A DNA stretch of 64,000 nucleotides from an uncultured Tropicimonas sp. (lineage in GTDB: Bacteria > Pseudomonadota > Alphaproteobacteria > Rhodobacterales > Rhodobacteraceae), in the NCBI GenBank assembly GCA_947495685.1, contig CANLZY010000024.1, positions 1 through 64,000 on the forward strand, given 5' to 3'. The position numbers were made by a program, and so were the translations under genes. This document shows positions 45,120 to 54,044 of the stretch, piece by piece. Under the pieces are notes generated by a model, which saw only the letters and a list, made by a program, of their open reading frames with translations, did not search any database and was not told where the DNA came from. The stretch's first letter is position 1; each line of letters starts with the position of its first letter.

Positions 45120-45368
45120 ATGATCGATGTTCTCTACTTTGCCTGGGTTCGCGAGCGAATCGGCGTTCCACGAGAACGGCTGGAGACGACTGCCGCGACG
45201 GTTGCGGACCTGATCGAGGAATTGCGTAACCGTGAAGAACGGTACGCCCTCGCGTTTTCCGACCTGTCGGCGCTGCGGGTTGCCGTGGACCAGGACCTCG
45301 CAGAGTTTGACGCTCCGCTGGATGGTGTCCGCGAAGTGGCCTTCTTTCCCCCGATGACGGGCGGCTGA
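45120..45368 (+). CDS. moaD: Molybdopterin synthase small subunit MoaD
   Basis: 82 residues with the ubiquitin-like MoaD fold pattern: VLYFAWVRERIG at the N terminus, TVADLIEEL, and the C-terminal PPMTGG whose terminal Gly-Gly is thiocarboxylated. It delivers sulfur to cyclic pyranopterin monophosphate. The start codon overlaps no gene but begins 5 bases after pgsA, and the stop directly abuts the moaE start. It supplies Moco for enzymes such as the cox-type hydroxylase at 1.4-5.6 kb. Confidence 0.93.
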   Translation: MIDVLYFAWVRERIGVPRERLETTAATVADLIEELRNREERYALAFSDLSALRVAVDQDLAEFDAPLDGVREVAFFPPMTGG

Positions 45369-45809
45369 ATGGACGTCCGGGTACAGGCCGAGCCTTTCAA
45401 GGCAGGGGCGGAAGTTGAGGCCTTCACCGCCGGTGCGTCCGGTGCCGGTGCCGTGGTCAGCTTCACCGGGATCGTGCGCGATGACAGCGGGCGGATGGCC
45501 GAGATGTTGATCGAACACTATCCGGGCATGACCGAACGGGCGCTGCAAAAGATCGCGACCGAGGCAAAGGCGCGTTGGTCGTTGGCGGATGTGCTGGTGA
45601 TTCACCGCTTTGGCGCACTGTTTCCCGGCGAACAGATCATGATGGTCGCAACGGCGGCCCGCCACCGGAAGGACGCGTTCGAAGCGGCCGAATACCTGAT
45701 GGACTACCTCAAGTCACGCGCGCCGTTCTGGAAACAGGAGCGGGGGCCTGACGGCGAAAGCTGGGTGGATGCCAAGGACGCCGACGAGGAAGCTCTCGAC
45801 CGCTGGTAA
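45369..45809 (+). CDS. moaE: Molybdopterin synthase large subunit MoaE
   Basis: 146 residues. MoaE motifs are seen in order: GAVVSFTGIVRDD, EHYPGMTE, the VIHRFG and ARHRKDAFEAAEYLMDYLK segments with the catalytic lysines, and APFWKQE. It binds the pyranopterin precursor and receives sulfur from MoaD. The ATG directly follows the moaD stop codon. Confidence 0.95.
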   Translation: MDVRVQAEPFKAGAEVEAFTAGASGAGAVVSFTGIVRDDSGRMAEMLIEHYPGMTERALQKIATEAKARWSLADVLVIHRFGALFPGEQIMMVATAARHRKDAFEAAEYLMDYLKSRAPFWKQERGPDGESWVDAKDADEEALDRW

Positions 45810-45946
45810 CAATGCCGGCCAACCTGCGCCTGCACCCGTCCCGATGGCCTGTTCCTGAACCCGGCTCGTCGGGCCCGCGTTCCGGAGGGCACTCGCATTC
45901 GTGTGGGGCGGCGGTCATTCATCCGATGAACCGGGCAGCCCCTTGG

Positions 45947-46276
45947 TCAGGTGCTTTCGCGGTTCTGCTCGATGTAGACCCGCAGTTCCTCGGCCTCTTG
46001 CCGCGCATCCCGCAGCCCATCCATCGTGGCCTGCAATTCCGCCTCGGTCTGGCTCAGCTGGTTGCTCAGTTCGGCTTCGCGTTGTTGCATGTAGGTGATC
46101 GCTTGATCACGTGTCTCTTCAGCCTCGTGCAGGGCCTGGGCCATCGTGTCCAGTTCGCCCATCTCGGACTGAGTCACCCGTGTCACCCGGTGGATGATCC
46201 AGGAGGCAAACCAGCCAAGGAGGAAGGCCACGAACAGGACCGCAGCGGTGACGATGATAAATTCGGAGCGGTTCAC
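45947..46276 (-). CDS. Membrane-anchored coiled-coil protein
   Basis: 109 residues. One N-terminal membrane span (FIIVTAAVLFVAFLLGWFASWII) is followed by a long helical region with heptad-like spacing (about 38-105, rich in Glu, Gln and Ala), predicted to form a coiled coil. Its start overlaps the stop of the OmpA-family gene by ATGA, so the two are translated together and may act together at the envelope. The function is unknown. Confidence 0.75.
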   Translation of the reverse strand: MNRSEFIIVTAAVLFVAFLLGWFASWIIHRVTRVTQSEMGELDTMAQALHEAEETRDQAITYMQQREAELSNQLSQTEAELQATMDGLRDARQEAEELRVYIEQNREST

Positions 46277-48291
46277 TGGCTTTCCTCCGTGCCGTCGTCC
46301 GGGCTGGCCGGGTCGGCGTCCTGAGACGGTGTTTCGGTCGGGCCGGCTGCGCCGCTCGTGGCGTCCAGTTCCGGCGTCGAGGCCCCATCGGCGGCCGGGT
46401 CGGTAGCGGTCTCGGCAGCCGGGTCATCCGAGCCCGTTGCGTCGTCTGGCTCGGTGGCCTCTTCCGCATCCGCAAGCAGGCGGAACTCGATCCGACGGTT
46501 CGCCTCGCGCCCCTCGTCGGTGTCGTTGTCCGCGATCGGGTCGCTTTCGCCATATCCTACAGCGCTGATCCCTGATGTCAGGATCCGGCGCGTCGCAATT
46601 GCTGCCAGCACAGAATCCGCGCGGCTCTGCGACAGCTCCAGGTTCATTTCCTCGCGGCCCTGGCTATCGGTATAACCGGCGATCTCGAGCTGCATGTTGA
46701 CCTCCCGGCAGGCCTTAAGGACGTCGGCGATATCGTTGATGACGCCGACGCCGTTCCCCGAGATATCCGCCGACCCTGGTTCGAAGGTGATCTTGGTGCT
46801 GGCCAGGATCGCGTTGACCTGTCCCACGCATTCGTCGGGGGTCGGCAGCGCCGCGATCGGGTCCAGTGCCTTGTCGTAGGTGACATCCAGCTTGTAATTC
46901 TGCGAATCCCCAAGCTTTTCCGACAGGATCCGGGCAATTTCAGCCTGCGCTTCCGGGTTCCCGGACCTACCGGACAGTTCGATATAATCCTGCTGGATCA
47001 CGGCCGATCCACTTTCGAGCTCTGACAGGGCCTGTAGCCCCGCCAGCACCCGGACCGGCCAGTCGGCAGGCAGATCCTCGTCGATACGGGCCGCGGTATA
47101 AACGGATGCCACGCCGAAACGGGCCTTGGCAAAGCTCTCGATGGTGGTGCGCACCACCGGGTTGTTCAGGCGTCCGCGCAACTGCAACTGGCCTTCGGGG
47201 CTGCGCGTCGCGACAAATTCCGGCGGGCCCTCGCCCTCGCCGGTTCCGTCCACGGCAACGGGTTCCGGCAGGACGGAATGCAGCGAAAAAACCTCTGGAA
47301 GGTTGGATTCCAGCTCGCCCACGACCCGGTCGAAATCGGCGCGCTCGGTCGAATCCAGTGCCACGAGTGTGACATCGGCGTCCGAAAAAGTGACGGATCC
47401 GCCCTTGAGGGCCGCGACCGCCTGAATGCCCTGCACCACGGCGGTCGGCCAATCCGGCGTCGGAACCCCGAGGCCCAAGGTGCATTCGGATGTGCCGGTA
47501 ACGCCGGCCTCGACCGCTGCCGCAAGGATCCGATCACGCCCACGTGGCGAGTCGGCCGAACACGCATCGAACCGTGGCCCGTTTCCGTCGATCAGAAACC
47601 GCAGGGTGAACGGGGTGATGACCGGGCGCGGTGCAGTGATGTGATGGATGACCTGGACCGACTTCGGGACCCGCTGCGTCAGCTCCTTTTCAAGCGCGCG
47701 CTTTTCCCTGGCCGATTCGCTGATGGCTGTGATGTCGACCTCGCCGGCGAATATCGAAATCTTGGAGCGCGGCAGGCGCGCCAAAGCCTTCAATCCGACC
47801 TGCACCGCGGGTGACCAGTCTGCCGGCTCGGGGTAGTCTCCGGCCTCCAGCAGGTCGACGACCTCGGCTCCTTCGGCCAGCGCCATGATCTCGTTGACCA
47901 TCAGGGTCCGATCCATCGACGCGGGGACAAGGCCGATCAGCGTGATGCCGTCATCGTTGCGCAGGATTTCGATCGAGAACTTCGGCGGGGCCAGCGGCTT
48001 GGACGGGACGATGGTGGTCCCGTCGATGATCCGGGTGGCATCGACCATGGTGCCGGCGACGTGCAGGGCGTTGAACCGCCGTGCCTCGGTCGGGGCCATG
48101 CCGCCGATATGCACCTGGAGCCCGTCGGTGTGGACCTCCGCCCAGTCATGACCAGCCTCGATCAACGAGATCGCCACGACCTGTCCAGACCGTTTTTCGA
48201 TGATGTCTGCGGCCATCGTGGAAACAAGCCAACACGCGATAGCGGCGAGCACCAACGACAGAACAGAAATGATTTTCGGGCCAAGGCGCAT
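46273..48291 (-). CDS. OmpA-family envelope protein with long N-terminal repeats
   Basis: 672 residues. An N-terminal membrane anchor or uncleaved signal (about 6-28) is followed by several BON-like repeat segments, each built around a phrase such as ISLIEAGHDWAEVHTDGLQVHIGG or a W-x-x-A/R-V-x-x-G-L/I-x-A-L helix. An OmpA C-terminal peptidoglycan-binding domain follows (LEIAGYTDSQGREEMNLELS, GYGESDPIADN, NRRIEF). The last 70 residues are a low-complexity acidic tail of Asp, Glu, Ala, Thr and Pro. It probably links the inner membrane to peptidoglycan. It lies 136 bases downstream of ubiA. Confidence 0.85.
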   Translation of the reverse strand: MRLGPKIISVLSLVLAAIACWLVSTMAADIIEKRSGQVVAISLIEAGHDWAEVHTDGLQVHIGGMAPTEARRFNALHVAGTMVDATRIIDGTTIVPSKPLAPPKFSIEILRNDDGITLIGLVPASMDRTLMVNEIMALAEGAEVVDLLEAGDYPEPADWSPAVQVGLKALARLPRSKISIFAGEVDITAISESAREKRALEKELTQRVPKSVQVIHHITAPRPVITPFTLRFLIDGNGPRFDACSADSPRGRDRILAAAVEAGVTGTSECTLGLGVPTPDWPTAVVQGIQAVAALKGGSVTFSDADVTLVALDSTERADFDRVVGELESNLPEVFSLHSVLPEPVAVDGTGEGEGPPEFVATRSPEGQLQLRGRLNNPVVRTTIESFAKARFGVASVYTAARIDEDLPADWPVRVLAGLQALSELESGSAVIQQDYIELSGRSGNPEAQAEIARILSEKLGDSQNYKLDVTYDKALDPIAALPTPDECVGQVNAILASTKITFEPGSADISGNGVGVINDIADVLKACREVNMQLEIAGYTDSQGREEMNLELSQSRADSVLAAIATRRILTSGISAVGYGESDPIADNDTDEGREANRRIEFRLLADAEEATEPDDATGSDDPAAETATDPAADGASTPELDATSGAAGPTETPSQDADPASPDDGTEESQ

Positions 48292-48427
48292 GGCGTTTTT
48301 TTCTTCTTCGTTCCCGGTAGACGTCTCTTAGAGGTCTGACGTCATTTGATCAATCTCTGCCAACCTCATGAAAGCAGCGGGAGTCTGCCGATGGTTCGGC
48401 CAGGCGTGGCCGGTGCCAGAGCCTCGG

Positions 48428-49426
48428 TCACAAGATCAGAACCGTCACCGCCAACGCGACGACAAGGATCATCCCGGTCTGGGTCAGGGCCCGGAACCGG
48501 GTCAGGCAGGATTCGGGCGAGTCGATATCGAGGGTCGCCATCAGCCAGCTCATGTGCAGGCCCATTCCCCAGACACCGACCAGCCCGATCGCGAGTGCCA
48601 GTGGATTTCCGGTGGGGCCAAGCGCCAGGATCACGCCGACCGTCATCATCAGGACCGTCACCATCATGAACAGCCGCAGCCAGGAGGGTGTTTCACGGCC
48701 AAACAGGCGCGCGGTTGATTTCACCCCGATCAGCGTATCGTCCTCGATGTCCTGATGGGCATAGATCGTGTCGTAGAAGATCGTCCACGCCACCCCGCCG
48801 AAATACAGGAACAGCGGCGCCAGCGTGATGTCGCCGGTATGGGCCGCCCAGGCCACAAGGACACCCCAGTTCAGGTTCAATCCCAGGATGAACTGCGGCC
48901 ACCACGTGAACCGCTTGCCAAAGGGATAGATCGCCACCAGCAGGACCGAAGCGACCCCCAGCCAGATCGCGGTGCTGTTGAACGTCAGCAGGATCAGGAA
49001 GGCCAGCAACACCTGGATTCCCATCCAGATCATGGCGTTCTTCACGGTGACCTGCCCGGACGGAAGTGGGCGCGAGCGGGTGCGCTCGACCCGGGCGTCG
49101 ATTTCGCGGTCGGTCAGGTCGTTCCAGGTACAGCCCGCCCCACGCATCAGCATCGCACCCAGCACGACGGCGATCAGGATCCACCAGTCAAAGCCGCGCC
49201 AGCCGGTCGCGGCGGCGGCGGCAAACAGGCCCCACCAGCTGGGAATGATCAGGGTCCAGAACCCCACCGGGCGATCGGCGCGCGACAGCCGCAGATACGG
49301 CTGGGCCGACGCCGGGGAGAACCGGTCGACCCAGTTTCCGTCGGTTGCGTCCGCCACGCGTCCGGTATCGGTCGCGCTGGTGGCCTGGGTGGCATTGTTG
49401 GCTGGCGTCTGCTGGTTGTCGGTCAT
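48428..49426 (-). CDS. ubiA: 4-hydroxybenzoate polyprenyltransferase
   Basis: 332 residues. The prenyl diphosphate-binding Asp motif NDLTDREID is at about 102-110, and the second motif is DTIYAHQDIEDD. About eight or nine membrane segments follow an N-terminal hydrophilic extension of about 40 residues rich in Thr, Ala and Asn. LRLSRADRPVGFWTLI is the UbiA N-terminal signature. The enzyme joins the polyprenyl tail to 4-hydroxybenzoate in ubiquinone synthesis. It is divergent from rsmE across only 32 bases. Confidence 0.95.
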   Translation of the reverse strand: MTDNQQTPANNATQATSATDTGRVADATDGNWVDRFSPASAQPYLRLSRADRPVGFWTLIIPSWWGLFAAAAATGWRGFDWWILIAVVLGAMLMRGAGCTWNDLTDREIDARVERTRSRPLPSGQVTVKNAMIWMGIQVLLAFLILLTFNSTAIWLGVASVLLVAIYPFGKRFTWWPQFILGLNLNWGVLVAWAAHTGDITLAPLFLYFGGVAWTIFYDTIYAHQDIEDDTLIGVKSTARLFGRETPSWLRLFMMVTVLMMTVGVILALGPTGNPLALAIGLVGVWGMGLHMSWLMATLDIDSPESCLTRFRALTQTGMILVVALAVTVLIL

Positions 49427-49458
49427 ATTGTCCGCCCCGGAACGGTGGGAAAAAATCG

Positions 49459-50184
49459 ATGGCAAAGGTCCGTCTGTATGTAGACCAAAGCCTTGGTGAG
49501 GGGCAAAGCGTTTCACTGACGCGGGAGCAGGCACATTACCTCTTTGGGGTGATGCGTCTGGCCGAGGGCGAGTCCATCCTGCTGTTTGACGGCCTGTCCG
49601 GAGAATTCGAGGCGCGGATCGACGCCGCCGGAAAGCGCGGTGGCAGCCTGACCTGCGTGCGCCAGACCCGTGCGTTGCAATTGCCGCCCGACCTGTGGCT
49701 GATGTTTGCCCCGATCAAGAAGGCCCGCACCGACTTCATCGTCGAAAAGGCCGCCGAGATGGGAGCCGCGCGGATCTGCCCGGTGCAGACCGAGTTCACC
49801 AATGCCGAGCGGATTCGCCGCGACCGGTTGCAGGCCCATGCTGTAGAGGCGGCCGAGCAATGCGGAGGGACCTATGTGCCAGAGGTGACAGACCTGGCGC
49901 GGCTGGACCGAATTCTGGCAGATTGGCCGGCAGAGCGCCGATTGATGTTCTGCGACGAGGCCCTGGTGGGCGCGCAAGAGGCCTTGACCACCGGCGACGC
50001 GGCTGTGGCCGGCCCCTGGGCAATTCTGATCGGGCCGGAGGGGGGCTTCTCGAACTCGGAGCGCCAGCGGTTGCATGCCATGCCGCAAGCCACAACAGTC
50101 AGCCTTGGCCCGCGAATCCTGCGGGCGGATACTGCCGCCGTGGCAGCCATGACCCTGTGGCAAACCACCCTGGGAGACTGGTGA
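49459..50184 (+). CDS. rsmE: 16S rRNA m3U1498 methyltransferase
   Basis: 241 residues of the SPOUT family. The N-terminal PUA-like domain (REQAHYLFGVMRLAEG) precedes the knotted methyltransferase with KKARTDFIVEKAAEMGA, LIGPEGGFSNSE and LGPRILRADTAAVAA, the SAM-binding region. It methylates U1498 of 16S rRNA. The stop codon overlaps the start of the first GNAT gene (TGATG). The order ubiA-rsmE-...-gshA is common in Rhodobacteraceae. Confidence 0.96.
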   Translation: MAKVRLYVDQSLGEGQSVSLTREQAHYLFGVMRLAEGESILLFDGLSGEFEARIDAAGKRGGSLTCVRQTRALQLPPDLWLMFAPIKKARTDFIVEKAAEMGAARICPVQTEFTNAERIRRDRLQAHAVEAAEQCGGTYVPEVTDLARLDRILADWPAERRLMFCDEALVGAQEALTTGDAAVAGPWAILIGPEGGFSNSERQRLHAMPQATTVSLGPRILRADTAAVAAMTLWQTTLGDW

Positions 50185-51044
50185 TGTACCTGCGCCCTGC
50201 GACGACGGACGACACGCCTGCCATCGAGCGGTTTCTGGTGCAGCACACCGATACGTCGATGTTCCTGCGGGCAAATCTGAGGATGTTTGGGCCCTGTGGA
50301 GGTCCGGCGCGGGAGGCGACCCGGATGTGGCTGCGGGAAGAGGGCGGCGCCATCACCGGCGTGCTGGGGCATACGACGTTCGGGGTCGTCCTGGTTCAGA
50401 TGCCGGGCGACATGCCGCAAGCCGCGATCCTGTCGACGCTGGGTCAGAGCGAAATCAAGGGAATTTTCGGGGCGACCGAACAGGTGCATCAGCTCCGCCG
50501 GTTGCTGGGATTGGACTCGGCGGACGCGCAACTGGATGATGATGAACCGCTTTATTCCCTGGATCTCGACCATATCGACACACCGGACGGGGCCTCGACG
50601 CTTCGCGGCGCAACGCCAGCCGACAGTTCGCTGATGGTGGATTGGCGGCAGGCGTACCTGATGGAAACGTTCCATTTTTCCGAGGATGAGGCTGCCGAGA
50701 TCGCCCAGGCAGACGTCGATCGGATGTTGGAGCGTCAATCGCTGATGCTGCTGGAATGCGCCGACGGAACGCCGTTGGCAATGACCTCGTTCAACGCGAT
50801 CCTTCCGGACATGGTGCAGATTGGCAATGTCTTTACGCCGCTCAACGTGCGCGGGCAGGGCTATGCCAGACGAGCCGTGGCATTGCACCTGGAGGTGGCG
50901 CGACACGACGGGGTGAAACGGGCGATCCTGTTTGCCTCGGGGCCGGCGGCCAGTCGCGCCTACGAGGCGATCGGGTTCCGCCAGATCGGGTGTTTCACCC
51001 TGTTGTTCTTTGCCGGCGTCGAAGTTGCGCGGGTCGCGGCATGA
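50184..51044 (+). CDS. GNAT-family acetyltransferase, tandem copy 1
   Basis: 286 residues. The C-terminal GNAT core shows VQIGNVFTPLNVRGQGYARRAVALHL (acetyl-CoA loop R/Q-G-x-G-x-A) at about 210-236 and the final AYEAIGFRQIG. The N-terminal 130 residues are a separate conserved half (FLRANLRMFGPCGG, EPLYSLDLD). The following gene is a clear paralogue with the same layout. It starts within the rsmE stop, and its own stop overlaps the next start (ATGA). The acceptor is unknown. Confidence 0.85.
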   Translation: MYLRPATTDDTPAIERFLVQHTDTSMFLRANLRMFGPCGGPAREATRMWLREEGGAITGVLGHTTFGVVLVQMPGDMPQAAILSTLGQSEIKGIFGATEQVHQLRRLLGLDSADAQLDDDEPLYSLDLDHIDTPDGASTLRGATPADSSLMVDWRQAYLMETFHFSEDEAAEIAQADVDRMLERQSLMLLECADGTPLAMTSFNAILPDMVQIGNVFTPLNVRGQGYARRAVALHLEVARHDGVKRAILFASGPAASRAYEAIGFRQIGCFTLLFFAGVEVARVAA

Positions 51045-51922
51045 GCACCGCAATTGTCCAGGACGCGGGCCTGACGCCCGCAGGCCCACGGGATGGTTCA
51101 AGGATCGACGCCTTTCTGGTGCGCCACGCGGCGGAAACCATGTTTCTGCGGTCAAATCTGCGGGAGTTCGGCCCATGCGGCGGTGATGCCCCCCATGCCA
51201 GCCGGATGTGGATGCGGGAGCAGGCCGGGGCAGTGACCGGCGTGGTCGGGCTGAGCACAGCGGGGGTGCTGCTGGTCGCGCTGTCGGATCTGGCAGACCT
51301 GTCGACGCTGCGCGGTATCCTTGACGGACAGGCGATCATCGGCGGGCTCGGTGCGCCAGCCCAGTTGCTGGGCGTGATCCGGGCCCTCGGGCTCGACAGG
51401 GCCCCGGTGCGGCGCAACCAAGAGGAACCGCTCTATTCGCTGGATCTTGATCGGCTGAAGGTTCCGGAAGGCGAGACCACCCTGCGCATGGCGCGAATGC
51501 ACGATTCCGCTCCGCTTGCCCGGTGGCGACAGGATTTCCTGGAACACCTGTTCCAGATGCCGCGCGACGAGGCCAAGACGCAGGCGACGGTGGATGTCGC
51601 GCGCTTGATCGAACGTGAGAGGCTGGCGGTGCTGGAGCAGGACAGCGTGCCGATGTCGGTCACGGCGTTCAATGCCGTGCTGCCGGATATGGTCCAGATC
51701 GGCAATGTCTACACCCCGCCGGACCTGCGCGGCTGCGGGTTTGCCCGTCGCGCGGTCGCGCTGCACCTGGACAGGGTGCGGGCCGAGGGTGTGACGCGCG
51801 CGATCCTGTCAGCCTCTGGCAGGCCGGCCGCGCGGGCCTATGAGGCCATCGGCTTTCGGCAGGTCGGACACATCTCCACGCGGATGTTCGATGGGCCGCA
51901 AATCGTCGGAGGCGCGGCATGA
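51041..51922 (+). CDS. GNAT-family acetyltransferase, tandem copy 2
   Basis: 293 residues, paralogous to the preceding gene over the whole length: FLRSNLREFGPCGG in the N-terminal half, EEPLYSLDLDRL in the middle, VQIGNVYTPPDLRGCGFARRAVALHLDRV around the acetyl-CoA site (where Q-G-x-G is changed to C-G-F-A), and AYEAIGFRQVG. The overlap ATGA with both neighbours shows translational coupling. A local duplication followed by divergence is the likely origin. Confidence 0.85.
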   Translation: MSTAIVQDAGLTPAGPRDGSRIDAFLVRHAAETMFLRSNLREFGPCGGDAPHASRMWMREQAGAVTGVVGLSTAGVLLVALSDLADLSTLRGILDGQAIIGGLGAPAQLLGVIRALGLDRAPVRRNQEEPLYSLDLDRLKVPEGETTLRMARMHDSAPLARWRQDFLEHLFQMPRDEAKTQATVDVARLIERERLAVLEQDSVPMSVTAFNAVLPDMVQIGNVYTPPDLRGCGFARRAVALHLDRVRAEGVTRAILSASGRPAARAYEAIGFRQVGHISTRMFDGPQIVGGAA

Positions 51923-52455
51923 GTTTTGTGCGACCCGAGGCCGCGCGGTGGCTGTCTCGATGGAACGAGGTGCTGACCGGGTTGGCCGTGGCGGCGTTCG
52001 GGCTGTGGTTGATGAGCCTCGGCGGGGTGTTGATGCTGGCCCTGGGGGGGATCGTCCTGGCGGTTTCGCTGGGCATGACGTTGCTGTCCTGGCGCCGGAT
52101 GCGATTTCGCATGGAGATCGATGCACCGGGCGTGGTTTCGATCGACGAGGGGCGGATTTCCTATGCCGGCCCGCTGATGGGCGGCGGGGTCGACCTGTCG
52201 GAACTGGTCGAGATCGAGGTGTTGGACGTGGCGGGCGACCGTCGTTGTTGGCGATTGCGACAGGTAGATCGCCAGACGCTGTTGGTCCCGCTGGCGGCGG
52301 CGGGAGCAGATGGGCTGTACGACCTGTTTGCGACGCTGCCGGGTATGGACACTCGCGCCCTGATGACCGCGCTGGAGGGAGACGCCACCACGGCGCGCGT
52401 GATCTGGAAGCGGACGATTGCCCCCGAAGTGATCCTGCCGCCAAGACGGAGATGA
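51919..52455 (+). CDS. Small membrane protein of the rsmE-gshA block
   Basis: 178 residues. Two adjacent hydrophobic segments (about 20-38 and 40-57) are followed by a basic stretch and a soluble C-terminal domain with SIDEGRISYAGPLMGGGVDLSELVEIEVLD. Its start overlaps the second GNAT stop by ATGA, so it belongs to the rsmE transcript. I do not recognise a specific function. A strong hairpin follows. Confidence 0.75.
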   Translation: MSFVRPEAARWLSRWNEVLTGLAVAAFGLWLMSLGGVLMLALGGIVLAVSLGMTLLSWRRMRFRMEIDAPGVVSIDEGRISYAGPLMGGGVDLSELVEIEVLDVAGDRRCWRLRQVDRQTLLVPLAAAGADGLYDLFATLPGMDTRALMTALEGDATTARVIWKRTIAPEVILPPRRR

Positions 52456-52501
52456 CGTTGCGGGGGCTTCCGGGTTTCGCCGCGCCTGCGCGCGTCGACC
52501 G

Positions 52502-52535
52502 GGGGCACCTCGCTTCGCTCGGTGCCCCCCTTGAC
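52502..52535 (+). terminator. GC-rich stem-loop before gshA
   Basis: A GGGGGCACC arm and a GGTGCCCCC arm flank an 11-base loop that is itself partly self-complementary (TCGCTTCGCTC). The stem is followed by CTTGACTTG, with no long T run. It lies between the rsmE operon and gshA and may terminate or insulate the upstream transcript. Confidence 0.6.
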
Positions 52536-52594
52536 TTGTGACGACCTGAAGCGCACCTAAATCGGATTGCGCGAATGATCGGAGACCTATCCCC

Positions 52595-53965
52595 ATGTCC
52601 ATCCCTCAATCCGGCGGCGGCCCGATCGAACGATACGAACAGCTCGTCGAATACCTGTCGAGCGGCTGCAAGCCGAAGGAAGACTGGCGGATCGGAACCG
52701 AGCACGAGAAATTCGGCTATGATCGGATCACCAAGTTGCCGCTGCCCTACGATGGCCCGTGTTCCATCAAGGCGATGCTGGAAGGGCTGCGCGACCGCTA
52801 TGGTTGGTCGCCGATCTTTGAGCAGGACAATATCATCGGCCTGGAGCTGAACGGGGCCAACATCAGCCTGGAACCCGGCGGGCAGCTGGAACTGTCTGGG
52901 GCACCGCTGCAGTCCATTCACGAGACCTGTGACGAGGTGAACGAACACCTGCGCGAAGTGAAGTCGGTGGCCGATGATATTGGCGCCGGGTTCATCGGTC
53001 TGGGGGCCGCCCCGACCTGGACGCACGAGCAGATGCCGCAGATGCCAAAGGGGCGGTATCGGCTGATGAACGATTACATGGACAGCGTCGGCGACCTGGG
53101 CAAGCAGATGATGTACCGTACCTGTACGGTGCAGGTGAACCTCGACTTCGCCAGCGAGGCCGACATGGTGCAGAAATTGCGTGTCGGTCTGGCGCTACAG
53201 CCGGTGGCCACCGCCCTGTTCGCCAATTCGCCCTTCCTCGAAGGCAAGCTGAACGGCCACAAATCCTGGCGCTCGCGCATCTGGCGCGATCTGGATGCCG
53301 CGCGCACCGGCATGTTGCCGTTTGTGTTCAAGGATGGCTTCGGGTTCGAGGCCTGGGTCGAATATGCGCTCGATGTGCCGATGTATTTTGTCTATCGCGA
53401 TGGCACCTATATCAACGCGCTTGGCCAGTCCTTCCGCGACTTCCTGAAGGGGCAATTGCCCGCGCTTCCTGGCGAAACCCCGACGTTGAGCGATTGGGCC
53501 GATCACCTGACGACGGTGTTCCCCGAGGCGCGGATCAAGAAGTACATGGAGATGCGCGGGGCCGATGGTGGCCCCTGGCGTCGTTTGTGCGCGCTGCCGG
53601 CCTTCTGGGTCGGGCTGCTGTATGACCAAGGGGCGCTGGACGCGGCCTGGGATCTAGTCAAGGGCTTTGATGACGAGACCCGCGAAGGGTTGCGGGTGGC
53701 GGCCTCGGTGGACGGATTGCAGGGTGTGGCTGGCGGTGTGAAGCTGCTGGACCTTGCCCGTGAGGCAATCGAGATCTCCCGCGCCGGGCTGGAGGCGCGC
53801 GCCGTTCCCGGTGCTGGCGGCTTGATTCCGGACGAGACCCACTTCCTCAATGCTCTGCAGGAAAGTGTCGAGGCCAGGCAGGTTCCGGCCGACGAACTGG
53901 TGGCGCGCTTTCAGGGTGCGTGGGGTGGGAAACTCGATCCGATCTTTGACGAGTTCTCCTACTAG
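52595..53965 (+). CDS. gshA: Glutamate-cysteine ligase (plant/alphaproteobacterial type)
   Basis: 456 residues. Family features seen are the N-terminal WRIGTEHEKFGYD near 34-46, FEQDNIIGLELNGANISLEPGGQLELSGAPL split over residues 75-105, THEQMPQMPKGRY, MMYRTCTVQVNLDF and DETHFLNAL near the C terminus. The enzyme makes gamma-glutamylcysteine, the first step of glutathione synthesis. GGAG lies 10 bases before the ATG. A 9-bp stem-loop follows the stop. Confidence 0.95.
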   Translation: MSIPQSGGGPIERYEQLVEYLSSGCKPKEDWRIGTEHEKFGYDRITKLPLPYDGPCSIKAMLEGLRDRYGWSPIFEQDNIIGLELNGANISLEPGGQLELSGAPLQSIHETCDEVNEHLREVKSVADDIGAGFIGLGAAPTWTHEQMPQMPKGRYRLMNDYMDSVGDLGKQMMYRTCTVQVNLDFASEADMVQKLRVGLALQPVATALFANSPFLEGKLNGHKSWRSRIWRDLDAARTGMLPFVFKDGFGFEAWVEYALDVPMYFVYRDGTYINALGQSFRDFLKGQLPALPGETPTLSDWADHLTTVFPEARIKKYMEMRGADGGPWRRLCALPAFWVGLLYDQGALDAAWDLVKGFDDETREGLRVAASVDGLQGVAGGVKLLDLAREAIEISRAGLEARAVPGAGGLIPDETHFLNALQESVEARQVPADELVARFQGAWGGKLDPIFDEFSY

Positions 53966-53977
53966 GCAATGCCAGCA

Positions 53978-54000
53978 ATGGGCGCCGACGTGGCGCCCAT
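53978..54000. terminator. Stem-loop at the 3' end of gshA
   Basis: A perfect 9-bp stem (53978-53986 with 53992-54000) with a five-base loop lies 12 bases after the gshA stop, between convergent genes. Only CTATT follows, so its terminating strength is uncertain. Confidence 0.55.
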
Positions 54001-54044
54001 CTATTGCGTCGCCCGCATCGCAGGCCATGATCGTGGCGTCCCGG

